From the NCBI RefSeq assembly GCF_900103485.1, contig NZ_FNHW01000001.1, forward strand, positions 1,275,418-1,339,417: 64,000 nt of DNA, written 5' to 3'. Numbering within the stretch: the first letter of the stretch is position 1; each line of letters starts with the position of its first letter. The notes beneath the pieces were generated by a model. The model ran no database searches, had not been told where the DNA came from, and saw nothing but the letters and a program-made list of their open reading frames with translations. Positions 1 through 8,577 of the stretch are shown here, piece by piece. Source of the DNA: Fictibacillus solisalsi. Its GTDB lineage: Bacteria; Bacillota; Bacilli; Bacillales; Fictibacillaceae. A program made the position numbers and the translations under genes.

Positions 1-444
1 CGGTTCGAAGCCTCCAACCAGCAGCTTCGCGTAAAAGGGTTTAAAGACGCCGTCTCAAGTGTCTCCCGCATTCAAATTGCCGGAATAGGAGAATCCAACA
101 TTACAAAAAGCGGTGCCATACAGGCAACATATGAACTGCTAAAAAACCATCGGGACATTACCGCGTTTTATGGTACCAGTGCTCTTGACGGACTGGGTAT
201 TAGTCAGGTGGCCTCTCTGTATCAGCAAAAGAAAAGGCCGTTTATTATCGCTTTTGACACCCTCCCTGAGACATTAACCCTTCTAAACAAGCATAAAATT
301 GATGCAACTGTTGCGCAATACCCTTTTATCATGGGAGAGCGGGCGGTCGAAACACTGTTTGCCATCAAAAAAGGAGCATACCCGGGTTCTCTTCAATATA
401 CCAAAACCGATATTATGACAAATTTGAAGGGGAGCCATCCATGA
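1..444 (+). CDS. Periplasmic-binding-protein-type sugar-binding protein (C-terminal part)
   Basis: The reading frame is open from the first base, so the gene starts left of the window. The visible 147 residues look like the C-terminal half of a type I periplasmic binding protein (RbsB/LacI-like fold). They include a segment reading AFYGTSALDGLGISQ (the usual 'which effector' loop) and a closing region with the QYPFIMGERAVETL pattern typical of ribose-type binding proteins. The stop codon overlaps the start of the following sensor kinase (ATGA), so the two are translationally coupled. In Bacillota such proteins next to a LytS/YesM kinase and an AraC-type regulator act as the sugar-sensing partner of the kinase rather than as a transporter component. 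The ligand cannot be deduced. The family call is good and the signalling role is inferred from context. Confidence 0.8.
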   Translation, partial: RFEASNQQLRVKGFKDAVSSVSRIQIAGIGESNITKSGAIQATYELLKNHRDITAFYGTSALDGLGISQVASLYQQKKRPFIIAFDTLPETLTLLNKHKIDATVAQYPFIMGERAVETLFAIKKGAYPGSLQYTKTDIMTNLKGSHP

Positions 445-1886
445 AAACAATACGAAGCAAGCTTATCCTCTATTTTTTTGTCTTTGTTGTGCTTTTTAAT
501 GTGGTTTCCATTTCTATTTTTTTCAGCAGCCGTTCCTTTCTCCAGGAATATGATTCCAGCTTTCGGCAATTTCTGCTGCTTAATCAAATCTCTCAAACGT
601 CCAACCAGCTTTATGAAAAAGCAAACCAATTTGTGCTCGGCAGGAATCAGCGTGTGCTGAATGATTTTCAGAAGCTCAGGGTGACATTAAACGAAAAAAC
701 AAAGCAGCTTCAAAACCAGAAAGGATTTGGGGAAATTCAGGTGAAATCCTATATCCACATGATTGAAACCTTAATCCAGGAGTGCGAAATGTCGATCGGC
801 TTTGCGATTCGGGATGATATCGACCAGTATTCCCTGCATATTAAGGAAGCCCGTAATACTTCTTCCTATCTTCAGGATACGACTATGTCATTGATCGATC
901 ATAAACTAACAGACTATCAAACGTTTTATGATGATTTGGAACGAAGAAAACGCTCTTTCATATGGTTTGCCTTATTTTTGTTCAATACTACCGTATTACT
1001 GGCTGTTTTTTTCGCATTATGGTTTTCAAGAGGAATCAACAAGCCGGTTCAAATTTTGTCAAAAGCCGCATCGGAAGTGTCTGCCGGAAAGCTGGATGGG
1101 CCTATCATACATATTGATTCAAACGATGAACTTAAGCTTCTGGGTGAGACGTTTAATTTAATGAGAAAAAACATCCGCCAGTATATCGCAGAAATAGAAG
1201 AAAAGTCAGAGCTTGATTCCTTATTGAAAGAGTTGGAGCTCAAACATTTGCAAAATCAGATCAACCCGCATTTTCTCTTCAATACACTGAATACAATCTC
1301 AAGGACGGCCTATTTTGAGAATGCGGAGGAGACATCCAGGCTTATTCATGCTGTTTCCACACTTCTCCGGTACAGTCTGGGCAATATTAATCAATCGGTT
1401 CGATTGCGTGAAGAAATAAAAGTCGTGACAGAGTACTTTTACATTCAAAAAACCCGCTTTTCCGACCGCATCACTTTTTCTGTAAACGTCGCTGAAGAGT
1501 GTAAGAAAATTCAGGTGCCCCGGCTTATTCTGCAGCCAATCGTGGAAAATGCATTTATCCATGGCGTCGAGGGGATGGAAGAAGGCGGAAACATCTTATT
1601 GAACATTTTTTCAGAGAATGGAAGGACGATTGCCGAGATTCATGATAACGGAGCAGGTATGACTGAAGAACTTGTGACACTGATTACCAATCATCAGGAA
1701 AAAAACAGCCAGCATGTAGGCCATTCAACAGGAATTGGCCTGCAGAACGTTATGAGAAGGATGGAGCTTTTTTATCAAGCTGAAAATCTCGTATCCATTT
1801 CTTCCGCAAAGGGTCGAGGCACAAGTGTTAAACTAATCTTTCCCATGGAGGAGGGTGATTCACTTGAAGGCAATAATTGTGGATGA
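441..1886 (+). CDS. Sensor histidine kinase, LytS/YesM-like
   Basis: This is a membrane two-component sensor kinase of 481 residues. One transmembrane segment lies at about residues 8-30 and a second at about 175-197, enclosing an extracytoplasmic region that could contact the preceding binding protein. A HAMP linker follows (about 198-250), then a His_kinase domain with the QINPHFLFNTLN signature. His277 is the predicted phosphorylation site. The HATPase_c domain shows PIVENAFIHG (N box) and NGAGM and GIGLQNV (G boxes). It overlaps both neighbours: ATGA with the upstream gene, and its 3' end contains the start of the regulator. The context, with a sugar ABC transporter just downstream, points to carbohydrate sensing. 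The kinase family is certain; the signal is not known. Confidence 0.93.
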   Translation: MKTIRSKLILYFFVFVVLFNVVSISIFFSSRSFLQEYDSSFRQFLLLNQISQTSNQLYEKANQFVLGRNQRVLNDFQKLRVTLNEKTKQLQNQKGFGEIQVKSYIHMIETLIQECEMSIGFAIRDDIDQYSLHIKEARNTSSYLQDTTMSLIDHKLTDYQTFYDDLERRKRSFIWFALFLFNTTVLLAVFFALWFSRGINKPVQILSKAASEVSAGKLDGPIIHIDSNDELKLLGETFNLMRKNIRQYIAEIEEKSELDSLLKELELKHLQNQINPHFLFNTLNTISRTAYFENAEETSRLIHAVSTLLRYSLGNINQSVRLREEIKVVTEYFYIQKTRFSDRITFSVNVAEECKKIQVPRLILQPIVENAFIHGVEGMEEGGNILLNIFSENGRTIAEIHDNGAGMTEELVTLITNHQEKNSQHVGHSTGIGLQNVMRRMELFYQAENLVSISSAKGRGTSVKLIFPMEEGDSLEGNNCG

Positions 1887-3300
1887 TGAATCAATTGAAA
1901 GGAAAGCACTAAGGAAAATCATTGAAAACCGTTTTCCTGATCTTGAGATTGCTGCTGAAGCGGCAAATGGCAAAATGGCAGTGGAGCTGGCAGAAAAGCA
2001 CAAGCCGCAACTCATGACGGTTGATATTAAAATGCCGGGCATGAATGGAATAGAAGCGATCCAGAAAATTCGCAAAAAGCTGCCACGCACACAGTTCATT
2101 ATGGTCACCGCTTATGAGTCTTTTGATTATGCCAAGGAAGCCATGAAACTGGGAGTAAGAGAATATCTATTAAAGCCGAGTACCCATGATGAAACATCAG
2201 CGGCAATTCACAGGGTGTTCCAATCCATTTTGGAGGAACAGGAGCGGGAGAGTCTGTTTAGTGAATCTACAGCTGTTGTATTGGAGAATATTCTGTTGAA
2301 AATTCTGCAGCACGAGCTGCAGGATGAACCCATTAATATGCTTCAACGACTGTACCCCCACATGGTGAATGCCTATATCACGGTGATGGAAGGAGAAGGA
2401 GACCTTTCGGCAGAAGCCATTAAAGGGTTGCTTGATGAACTTTCGCCTTCTCCCTTTATTGCTGTTCCCCATGGAAGTCAGCTGGTTGTTCTTTTCATCA
2501 GCGAAAAGAAAGATCCATCGGATGATGCTCTTCTTTTTGCCAAAAGGCTAATTTCCGCCAGTTTCGAAAAATGGAGAATTGGTATCGGGACAACTTACAC
2601 CCAGTTGAATAAGATCCGACGGTCCTATGAAGAAGCTCTGTATACCGTTATGCGTCTGAAAGTGCAGGACAGCCCCCGCTATGCCTTATTCTCTGAAAAT
2701 GGTCCAACGCATGAAAGCCCATTTGACAACCTTCTTTCGGCAATATTTAACAATCAACCTTTCGAAGCTTCAGCCATACTTGGCATGCTCATGAATCAGG
2801 GAAGATCAGCAGACCTTTATATCGAGCTGAAAGAACGGCTTATTCATGAAGGTTTTGAATCAGCCAATTTGCAATATCCACAGACCAGACAGGCATGGGA
2901 TGAACTCATTCATGGACTCTGCCAAATGATACAGGATGCTCAAAGAGCAAAGGATCCGGTGTCGCTCGCCAAAAAATACATAGATGAGCATTCACACGAA
3001 GCCCTTTCACTGGAGCAGATTGCAGAAATGGTTGGCCTGAGCCCGACCTACTTTACCAAACTCTTTAAAGAGGAAACCAATGTTACATTCATTGAATTTT
3101 TAACGGAAGTGCGGCTGAATAAAGCGGTCACGCTGCTGAACAAGAACAAGTACAGCCTGAAAGAGATTTGCTTTATGGTGGGCTATAAGGATCCCAATTA
3201 TTTTAGCCGTGTGTTCAAAAAGCAGTTTTTGCTCTCTCCAAAACAATATGTCAGGGAAAAGGCACTCAACCAGCACAGAAAGGGATGGGCCGCACCTTAA
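1864..3300 (+). CDS. Response regulator with AraC-type DNA-binding domain (YesN-like)
   Basis: The N-terminal receiver domain has the acidic pocket VDDE and phospho-acceptor Asp54 (VDIKMPG), followed by the conserved Thr and Lys (MVTAYES, YLLKPS). A middle region of about 250 residues resembles the linker of YesN-type regulators. The C-terminal 100 residues are a double helix-turn-helix AraC domain (LSPTYFTKLFKEE and MVGYKDPNYFSRVFKK). The frame also offers GTG at 1855, but that codon lies inside the GGAGGAGGG ribosome binding site (1847-1855). TTG at 1864 therefore has the proper spacing and gives 478 residues. It overlaps the kinase gene and is surely its cognate partner. The likely target is the sugar ABC operon that follows. 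Confidence 0.92.
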   Translation: MKAIIVDDESIERKALRKIIENRFPDLEIAAEAANGKMAVELAEKHKPQLMTVDIKMPGMNGIEAIQKIRKKLPRTQFIMVTAYESFDYAKEAMKLGVREYLLKPSTHDETSAAIHRVFQSILEEQERESLFSESTAVVLENILLKILQHELQDEPINMLQRLYPHMVNAYITVMEGEGDLSAEAIKGLLDELSPSPFIAVPHGSQLVVLFISEKKDPSDDALLFAKRLISASFEKWRIGIGTTYTQLNKIRRSYEEALYTVMRLKVQDSPRYALFSENGPTHESPFDNLLSAIFNNQPFEASAILGMLMNQGRSADLYIELKERLIHEGFESANLQYPQTRQAWDELIHGLCQMIQDAQRAKDPVSLAKKYIDEHSHEALSLEQIAEMVGLSPTYFTKLFKEETNVTFIEFLTEVRLNKAVTLLNKNKYSLKEICFMVGYKDPNYFSRVFKKQFLLSPKQYVREKALNQHRKGWAAP

Positions 3301-3345
3301 AAAAGTGAAGATAAAGATAAAAAAGTGCAGAAATTAACGTCCCAC

Positions 3346-3388
3346 TTGAGCGGGTTTCGTTTATATACTTTATTTGTAAGCGTTAACA
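3346..3388 (+). promoter_or_regulatory. Promoter with CcpA-binding cre box for the sugar ABC operon
   Basis: Positions 3375-3388 read TGTAAGCGTTAACA, which fits the cre consensus TGWNANCGNTNWCA at every position. A candidate -35 (TTGAGC, 3346-3351) and a weak -10 (TTTATT, 3369-3374) are spaced by 17 bp, so the cre box would overlap the transcription start region. That is the usual arrangement for carbon catabolite repression. The cre match is direct; the promoter assignment is less sure. Confidence 0.75.
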
Positions 3389-3407
3389 ATACAAAGGGGG
3401 AGTTCAT

Positions 3408-4685
3408 TTGAAAAAGAAGGCTTGGATATTGATCGCACTGGCGTTTACACTAATTCTTTCAGCCTGCAGCCAATCCAGCTCAAGCGAGCCGGACAATAAA
3501 AAAAGTTCTGGAAAACTGGAGATTTTTAGCTGGTGGACCGGAGCAGGTGAAGAGGACGGGCTGAAGGCACTCATCAAATTGTTTAAAGAAAAAAACCCCG
3601 ACATTCCGGTTGAAAATGCGGCAGTTGCCGGGGGAGCCGGAACAAATGCAAAAGCGGTTCTGGCGAGCAGAATGCAGGGAAATGATCCGCCTGCCACGTT
3701 TCAGGTCCATGGGGGAGCAGAGCTGAACGACGGCTGGGTAGCTGCTGACAAAATGGAACCGTTAGATGATTTGTATGATAAAGAAGGATGGAAGGATAAG
3801 TTTCCAAAACAACTGATCGACATGGTATCAAAAGATGGCAAAATCTATTCGGTTCCCGTTGATATTCACCGCGGCAATGTGCTTTGGTTCAATAAAAAGG
3901 TTTTTGCTGATAATAATCTTCAAGCGCCAAAAACCTTTGATGAATTTTTTAAAGTGGCCGACAAGTTGAAAGCAAAGGGAATCACTCCTCTTGCGCTTGG
4001 AGACAAAGAGCCTTGGACAGCGACCATGATTTTTGAAAACATTCTTCTAGGTACGCTGGGTAATGAAGATTACCAGAAGCTTTGGACCGGTGATTTGAAA
4101 TTTGATGATCCTAAAGTAAAAAAATCGGCTGAAACCTTTAAAAAGATGCTCTCTTATGTGAATGATGATCACAGCTCAAGAAACTGGCAGGATGCTTCTC
4201 AACTGGTCTCCAAGGGAGACGCGGCGATGAACATCATGGGCGACTGGGCAAAGGGCTATTTTGTAAACGACCTGAAATTGAAAGTTAATGAAGATTTTGG
4301 ATGGGTAGCAACTCCTGGTTCCGAGGGACAGTTTATGATTATCACCGATACATTCGGACTTCCTAAAGGAGTGAAAAACGTAAAAGACGTGAAGCAATTC
4401 TTGTCATTGCTTGGCTCTGTTGAAGGTCAGGATGCCTTTAACCCGTTAAAAGGATCCATTCCGGCACGTACGGACGCCGATGAATCCAAGTATGATGAAT
4501 ACGGAAAGCAAACGATAAAAGAATTTAAAGAAGCCAAGCTCGCTCCCAGCCTCGCGCATGGGTCCGCTGCCCCCGAAGGATTTGTAACAAAAGCGAACCA
4601 GGCTGTGAATATTTTTGTTACTCAGAAAAATGTGAATCAGCTGATCGATTCCTTGAATCAGGCAAGCAGCGAACTGAAAAAGTAA
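3408..4685 (+). CDS. Sugar ABC transporter substrate-binding lipoprotein
   Basis: This is a family 1 extracellular solute-binding protein of 425 residues. A lipoprotein signal peptide (KKK, hydrophobic stretch, lipobox LSAC) puts the lipidated cysteine at residue 20, so the mature protein is anchored on the outer face of the membrane. The fold signatures include FSWWTGAGEEDGLKAL near the N-terminus, IYSVPVDIHRGNVLWFNKK and MNIMGDWAKGYF. This set resembles glucose/mannose-type binding proteins of the GtsA class. The start is TTG with a GGGGGAG ribosome binding site. It is followed by a hairpin and then the two permease genes. No ATPase gene is in the operon, so a shared MsmX-type ATPase encoded elsewhere is likely. 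The sugar specificity is inferred only. Confidence 0.9.
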   Translation: MKKKAWILIALAFTLILSACSQSSSSEPDNKKSSGKLEIFSWWTGAGEEDGLKALIKLFKEKNPDIPVENAAVAGGAGTNAKAVLASRMQGNDPPATFQVHGGAELNDGWVAADKMEPLDDLYDKEGWKDKFPKQLIDMVSKDGKIYSVPVDIHRGNVLWFNKKVFADNNLQAPKTFDEFFKVADKLKAKGITPLALGDKEPWTATMIFENILLGTLGNEDYQKLWTGDLKFDDPKVKKSAETFKKMLSYVNDDHSSRNWQDASQLVSKGDAAMNIMGDWAKGYFVNDLKLKVNEDFGWVATPGSEGQFMIITDTFGLPKGVKNVKDVKQFLSLLGSVEGQDAFNPLKGSIPARTDADESKYDEYGKQTIKEFKEAKLAPSLAHGSAAPEGFVTKANQAVNIFVTQKNVNQLIDSLNQASSELKK

Positions 4686-4692
4686 AAAGTAT

Positions 4693-4725
4693 AAAAAGAG
4701 GAGGAGAAACAATCTTCCTCTTTTT
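4693..4725 (+). terminator. Intra-operon hairpin between binding protein and permeases
   Basis: A 10-bp perfect stem (4693-4702 with 4716-4725) ends in five T. Such leaky terminators or 3' stabilisers usually raise binding-protein mRNA over that of the permeases in ABC operons. Confidence 0.65.
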
Positions 4726-4761
4726 CATATCAGCAATCAAACATAGGGAGGAACGGTTTTA

Positions 4762-5736
4762 ATGGAACCCAAAGTCTTGCCTTCATTTCAATCCGGCTCT
4801 TCATTGGCCGTTTCAGCGAAGAAACGGAAAAAATGGAATGTCGATCAATGGCTCTCATTTGCTTTTATTCTGCCTTCAATCATCGCTGTTGCGGTATTTG
4901 TGTACGGCTTTATTGCCTGGTCAGGTTATGTATCCCTCTCCAACTGGAATTCGCTGGTGCCGGATCTATCGTTTGCCGGCCTGAAAAACTATTTGTTTTT
5001 GTTTAAAGATTTCCGCTTCCAGGCTGATTTGCGGAATACCCTTTTTTTTACTTTATTTTTTATTCTCGCTGTTTTGTTCATGGGGCTGCTACTTGCGGTG
5101 TTCCTCGATCAGAAAATAAGGGGGGAAAGCCTGTTTCGAAACATTTTCTTTTTTCCAATGGCATTATCGTTCATCGTAACAGGTGTCATCTGGCAATGGC
5201 TGTTAAACCCGGCAACCGGTGTGAATCTGTTTCTGAAAAAATTCGGCCTTGATTCTCTCTGGTACACATCAGTTACCGTTATTCCCGGTATTCAATGGAG
5301 CAAAATACAGTTTGGTATCCCGGTCGCTGTTATTGCTGTAGTCATTGCGGCCGCCTGGCAGATGACAGGATTTTCAGTTGCCATGTACCTCGCGGGCTTA
5401 AGGGCCATTCCGGAAGAAATAAGAGAAGCTGCACGTATGGATGGTGCGACCGAATTCCAAATTTACCGTAAAATTATTTTTCCAATGGTTGCCCCGATTA
5501 CCGTCAGTGTCGTAATCATTATGGCCCATATCTCACTTAAAATATTTGATCTGATTTATGCGATGACAGGTCCAGGGGCAAACTTCGTAACCGATGTTCC
5601 GGGTGTTTATATGTTTGAGACTACCTTCCGCGGCAACTATTATGCCAACGGCGCAGCCATCTCCATCATTATGCTGCTGTCGGTTGCTATCTTTATCGTC
5701 CCATATTTGATTTCGAGCAGAAAGGGGGAATCCTGA
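4762..5736 (+). CDS. Sugar ABC transporter permease, MalF/UgpA type
   Basis: This is a 324-residue inner-membrane permease with about six transmembrane helices. The first begins near residue 35, after a basic cytoplasmic N-terminus. The EAA loop that docks the ATPase is visible near residue 220 (IREAARMDGATEFQIYRKI). It is preceded by GGGAGG at 4746-4751 and overlaps the next permease gene by one base (TGATGG). It forms the membrane channel with the following gene product and works with the lipoprotein upstream. The family is certain. Confidence 0.93.
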   Translation: MEPKVLPSFQSGSSLAVSAKKRKKWNVDQWLSFAFILPSIIAVAVFVYGFIAWSGYVSLSNWNSLVPDLSFAGLKNYLFLFKDFRFQADLRNTLFFTLFFILAVLFMGLLLAVFLDQKIRGESLFRNIFFFPMALSFIVTGVIWQWLLNPATGVNLFLKKFGLDSLWYTSVTVIPGIQWSKIQFGIPVAVIAVVIAAAWQMTGFSVAMYLAGLRAIPEEIREAARMDGATEFQIYRKIIFPMVAPITVSVVIIMAHISLKIFDLIYAMTGPGANFVTDVPGVYMFETTFRGNYYANGAAISIIMLLSVAIFIVPYLISSRKGES

Positions 5737-6557
5737 TGGCAATCAGGACTGTCTCAAGAACCATATTGTATTTGCTGCTGATTGTGCTCAGCCTGTTTTA
5801 TCTCATGCCTGTGTATGTCATGCTGATTACGAGCTTGAAGCCACTGGACCAAATCTCGTTGAGCGAAATGTGGCAGCTGCCGCAAAGCCTTGATTTAAGC
5901 AACTATCAGCTGGCATTTGAAAAACTTGCACCGAATCTTATGAACAGCATTTATCTGGTAATACCTGCAACTCTGCTTTCCGCGTTGCTCGGCTCTTTAA
6001 ATGGCTACGTTCTTTCCAAGTGGAAATTCAGAGGTTCAGACTGGATCTTTACAGCGTTGCTGTTCGGCATGTTTATTCCCTATCAGAGTATTTTAATTCC
6101 TCTTATCCAATTTTTAAGGGAAGCCGGGCTTTACAATACCATACCGGGTCTTATTTTTGTTCATGTAGTGTATGGCATTCCGATTACAACGCTGATGTTC
6201 AGAAATTTTTATGCCAGCATTCCTGAGGAAATGATCGAGTCTGCAAAAATTGATGGAGCAGGCATTTTCAAAATCTATCAGCATATCATCATACCGTTAT
6301 CCATTACTGGATTTGTCGTGGTGGGAATCTGGCAGTTCACCAACATCTGGAACGAGTTTTTGTTTGCGGTAACCATCACAACCTCTTCCCAGCAGCCGAT
6401 CATGGTTGCGCTCCAAAACTTATCCGGCAGCCAGATTGTGCAATGGAATGTTCAAATGGCGGGAGCTTTGCTTGCTGCTCTTCCAACCTTGCTCGTCTAT
6501 ATCTTTTTAGGTAAATTTTTTGTGAAAGGTTTGCTGGCAGGATCCGTAAAGGGCTAA
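5736..6557 (+). CDS. Sugar ABC transporter permease, MalG/UgpE type
   Basis: This is a 273-residue permease with six predicted transmembrane helices, an N-terminal anchor (residues 10-30) and the EAA motif at about residue 165 (EMIESAKIDGAGIFKIYQHI). It is the last gene of the importer and is followed by an intrinsic terminator. Together with the preceding two genes it makes a complete importer apart from the ATP-binding subunit, which is not in this window. Confidence 0.93.
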   Translation: MAIRTVSRTILYLLLIVLSLFYLMPVYVMLITSLKPLDQISLSEMWQLPQSLDLSNYQLAFEKLAPNLMNSIYLVIPATLLSALLGSLNGYVLSKWKFRGSDWIFTALLFGMFIPYQSILIPLIQFLREAGLYNTIPGLIFVHVVYGIPITTLMFRNFYASIPEEMIESAKIDGAGIFKIYQHIIIPLSITGFVVVGIWQFTNIWNEFLFAVTITTSSQQPIMVALQNLSGSQIVQWNVQMAGALLAALPTLLVYIFLGKFFVKGLLAGSVKG

Positions 6558-6563
6558 AAGAGG

Positions 6564-6596
6564 CAGTCATCTCCAACAAGAGGTGGCTGTTTTTTT
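6564..6596 (+). terminator. Intrinsic terminator of the sugar ABC operon
   Basis: A 10-bp stem with two G-U pairs (6564-6573 with 6580-6589) is followed by seven T. Confidence 0.85.
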
Positions 6597-6656
6597 ATGA
6601 TATGATAAATTTATCAATCATTCATAAAAGTCAAAAAACGAAAGAGGAGAAACGTA

Positions 6657-7106
6657 TTGAAATACGATCTGTCAGAGCAAAACTTGCATGAAAGGTATAA
6701 AAAAGAAATCTTTGAACTGTTTGAAAATGAGCCTTATGCCAGCTTTTTGGGAATCAGGCTGACTGAACTGGGGAAGGGTACAGCAGTAGCTGAGATTGAG
6801 GTTAAAGATCATATGCTCAATTCGCATGGCACCGCCCATGGCGCCGTTTTGTTTGCACTGGCGGATTTTGTATTTGCGGCAGCCTGTAATTCCCATGGCA
6901 AAACATCTGTGGGTTTATCGACCACGATGAATTATATGGCAGCCGGAAAAGCAGGGTCGACCATAAAAGCAACAGCTGTGGAGGAAAAGAAAAATAACCG
7001 TACGGCCTGGTATAACATCCGGTTAGAAAGCGACGGAGAGCTTTTGGCGGTAATGGAAGCGCTCGCCTACAGGAAAAATGACTATTTTGTCCCTGTTCAA
7101 CCTTAA
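6657..7106 (+). CDS. PaaI-family hotdog thioesterase
   Basis: This is a 149-residue single-domain hotdog protein. The PaaI/YdiI pattern is clear: LNSHGTAHGAVLFALADFVFAAACNS, in which the HG...H..G...A..D stretch forms the acyl-CoA binding site. The usual enzymatic role is hydrolysis of aryl- or hydroxyaryl-acyl-CoA, or housekeeping of dead-end thioesters. The start is TTG at 6657 after an AAAGAGGAG site. It appears monocistronic, with the terminator of the ABC operon just upstream. The substrate is unknown. Confidence 0.85.
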   Translation: MKYDLSEQNLHERYKKEIFELFENEPYASFLGIRLTELGKGTAVAEIEVKDHMLNSHGTAHGAVLFALADFVFAAACNSHGKTSVGLSTTMNYMAAGKAGSTIKATAVEEKKNNRTAWYNIRLESDGELLAVMEALAYRKNDYFVPVQP

Positions 7107-7190
7107 TAAACCATTTCTTTTAATCTGTTTAGAACCTAAAGGAAATAGGGTAAATTCTCTAAAAACTCATAACCTTTTTGGAGGAATATA

Positions 7191-8471
7191 ATGAGCATTC
7201 AAATGATTGATCAAGAAAAACTGGCAAACGAGTACATGGGAGTCCGCTCCTTTACCGAAAGGCTTGTACAGCCTCTGAACATGGAGGATTTCATTATTCA
7301 ATCCATGGAGGATGCAAGCCCTCCTAAATGGCATCTCGCGCATACCACATGGTTTTTCGAAAGATTTTTATTGAAGGAGTTCCTGACAGACTATAACGGA
7401 TTTGATGATCATTTTGACTATCTGTTCAACTCTTATTATGAAACGGCGGGACCATTTCATCCGAGGATTGAGCGGGGGCTGATCACCCGTCCTTCTGTAG
7501 AGGAAGTTTTTGCTTACCGGAAGCATGTGGACAAATACATAAAAGAATTGATCATGTCAGACAGTATGGGCGAGATGGGCGATGAAATCGGAAGCCTGCT
7601 TGAAATTGGATTGAACCATGAGCAGCAGCATCAGGAACTCCTGCTAACAGATATTAAATACAATTTATCGAGAAACCCGTTTCTCCCCGCCTATCAAAGA
7701 AACGAATGTAATGCATCTGAACCTTCAACAGGGCCTGTTTCCTTCATTGAGATGGAGGGAGGTCTTGTCGAGATCGGAAACAATGGGAAGTCGTTTTGCT
7801 TTGACAATGAAAAGCCGGTTCATAAAGTATGGCTAGATTCCTACCGGCTCGCCAAAAGACCTGTAACCAACGATGAATTTTGTGCCTTCATCGAAGATGG
7901 AGGGTACAAAAAGCCCCAGTATTGGTTGAGTGACGGATGGAGTACCGTTCAGAAAAATCAATGGGAAGCCCCGCTTTATTGGTTTAAGCGGGAAGAGGAA
8001 TGGTATACCTATACACTAGCCGGGGAACAGCAATTAAATCCCAATGATCCAGTTTGCCATGTCAGTTTTTATGAGGCTGATGCTTTTGCCAGATGGTCGG
8101 GAAAACGCCTTCCAACGGAAGAAGAATGGGAAAACGCCTGTACCCTCCAAACCATAGAAGGGAACCTGGCTGATTCTGGAAAATTCCATCCGCAGGCTGC
8201 ACAACATACAAATGAGAAGCTGTTCTTACAGGCTTTTGGTGATGTTTGGGAATGGACGAAGAGCCCGTATGTATCCTATCCCGGAAACAAACCCTATGAA
8301 GGAACTCTTGGAGAATACAACGCCAAATTCATGTGTAATCAAATGGTGCTTCGCGGCGGTTCATGTGCCACACCTGCTTCACACATCAGGGCAACATACC
8401 GAAACTTTTTTCAGCCGGAAAAAAGGTGGCAGTTCAGTGGTTTCCGTTTAGCGGAGGACATTCATCAGTAA
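7191..8471 (+). CDS. egtB: EgtB-type non-heme iron sulfoxide synthase (DinB + FGE-sulfatase domains)
   Basis: The 426 residues have the two-domain layout of ergothioneine synthase EgtB. The N-terminal DinB-like helical bundle carries the three iron ligands as His51 (WHLAHTTW) and His143-x3-His147-x-Glu149 (NHEQQHQE). The C-terminal formylglycine-generating-enzyme-like domain contains VSFYEADAFARWSGKRLPTE, FGDVWEWT and RGGSC...SGFRLAED. EgtB joins a thiol (gamma-Glu-Cys or Cys) to the imidazole of hercynine by O2-dependent C-S bond formation. No EgtD-type histidine methyltransferase lies nearby, so the acceptor may be made elsewhere or be a different histidine derivative. The two genes downstream (CxxC flavin reductase, C-S lyase) would suit the later steps. 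The family call is strong; the exact substrate is uncertain. Confidence 0.85.
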   Translation: MSIQMIDQEKLANEYMGVRSFTERLVQPLNMEDFIIQSMEDASPPKWHLAHTTWFFERFLLKEFLTDYNGFDDHFDYLFNSYYETAGPFHPRIERGLITRPSVEEVFAYRKHVDKYIKELIMSDSMGEMGDEIGSLLEIGLNHEQQHQELLLTDIKYNLSRNPFLPAYQRNECNASEPSTGPVSFIEMEGGLVEIGNNGKSFCFDNEKPVHKVWLDSYRLAKRPVTNDEFCAFIEDGGYKKPQYWLSDGWSTVQKNQWEAPLYWFKREEEWYTYTLAGEQQLNPNDPVCHVSFYEADAFARWSGKRLPTEEEWENACTLQTIEGNLADSGKFHPQAAQHTNEKLFLQAFGDVWEWTKSPYVSYPGNKPYEGTLGEYNAKFMCNQMVLRGGSCATPASHIRATYRNFFQPEKRWQFSGFRLAEDIHQ

Positions 8472-8577
8472 TTTCCTTCTCGTTACATTTTCTCCCCTAA
8501 TCGGGCAAAAGGTTTAATACCATGAATGAAAGTGAAAAATTAAGGAATGAAAATCAGCATGAAACGGGGGAGACGAA

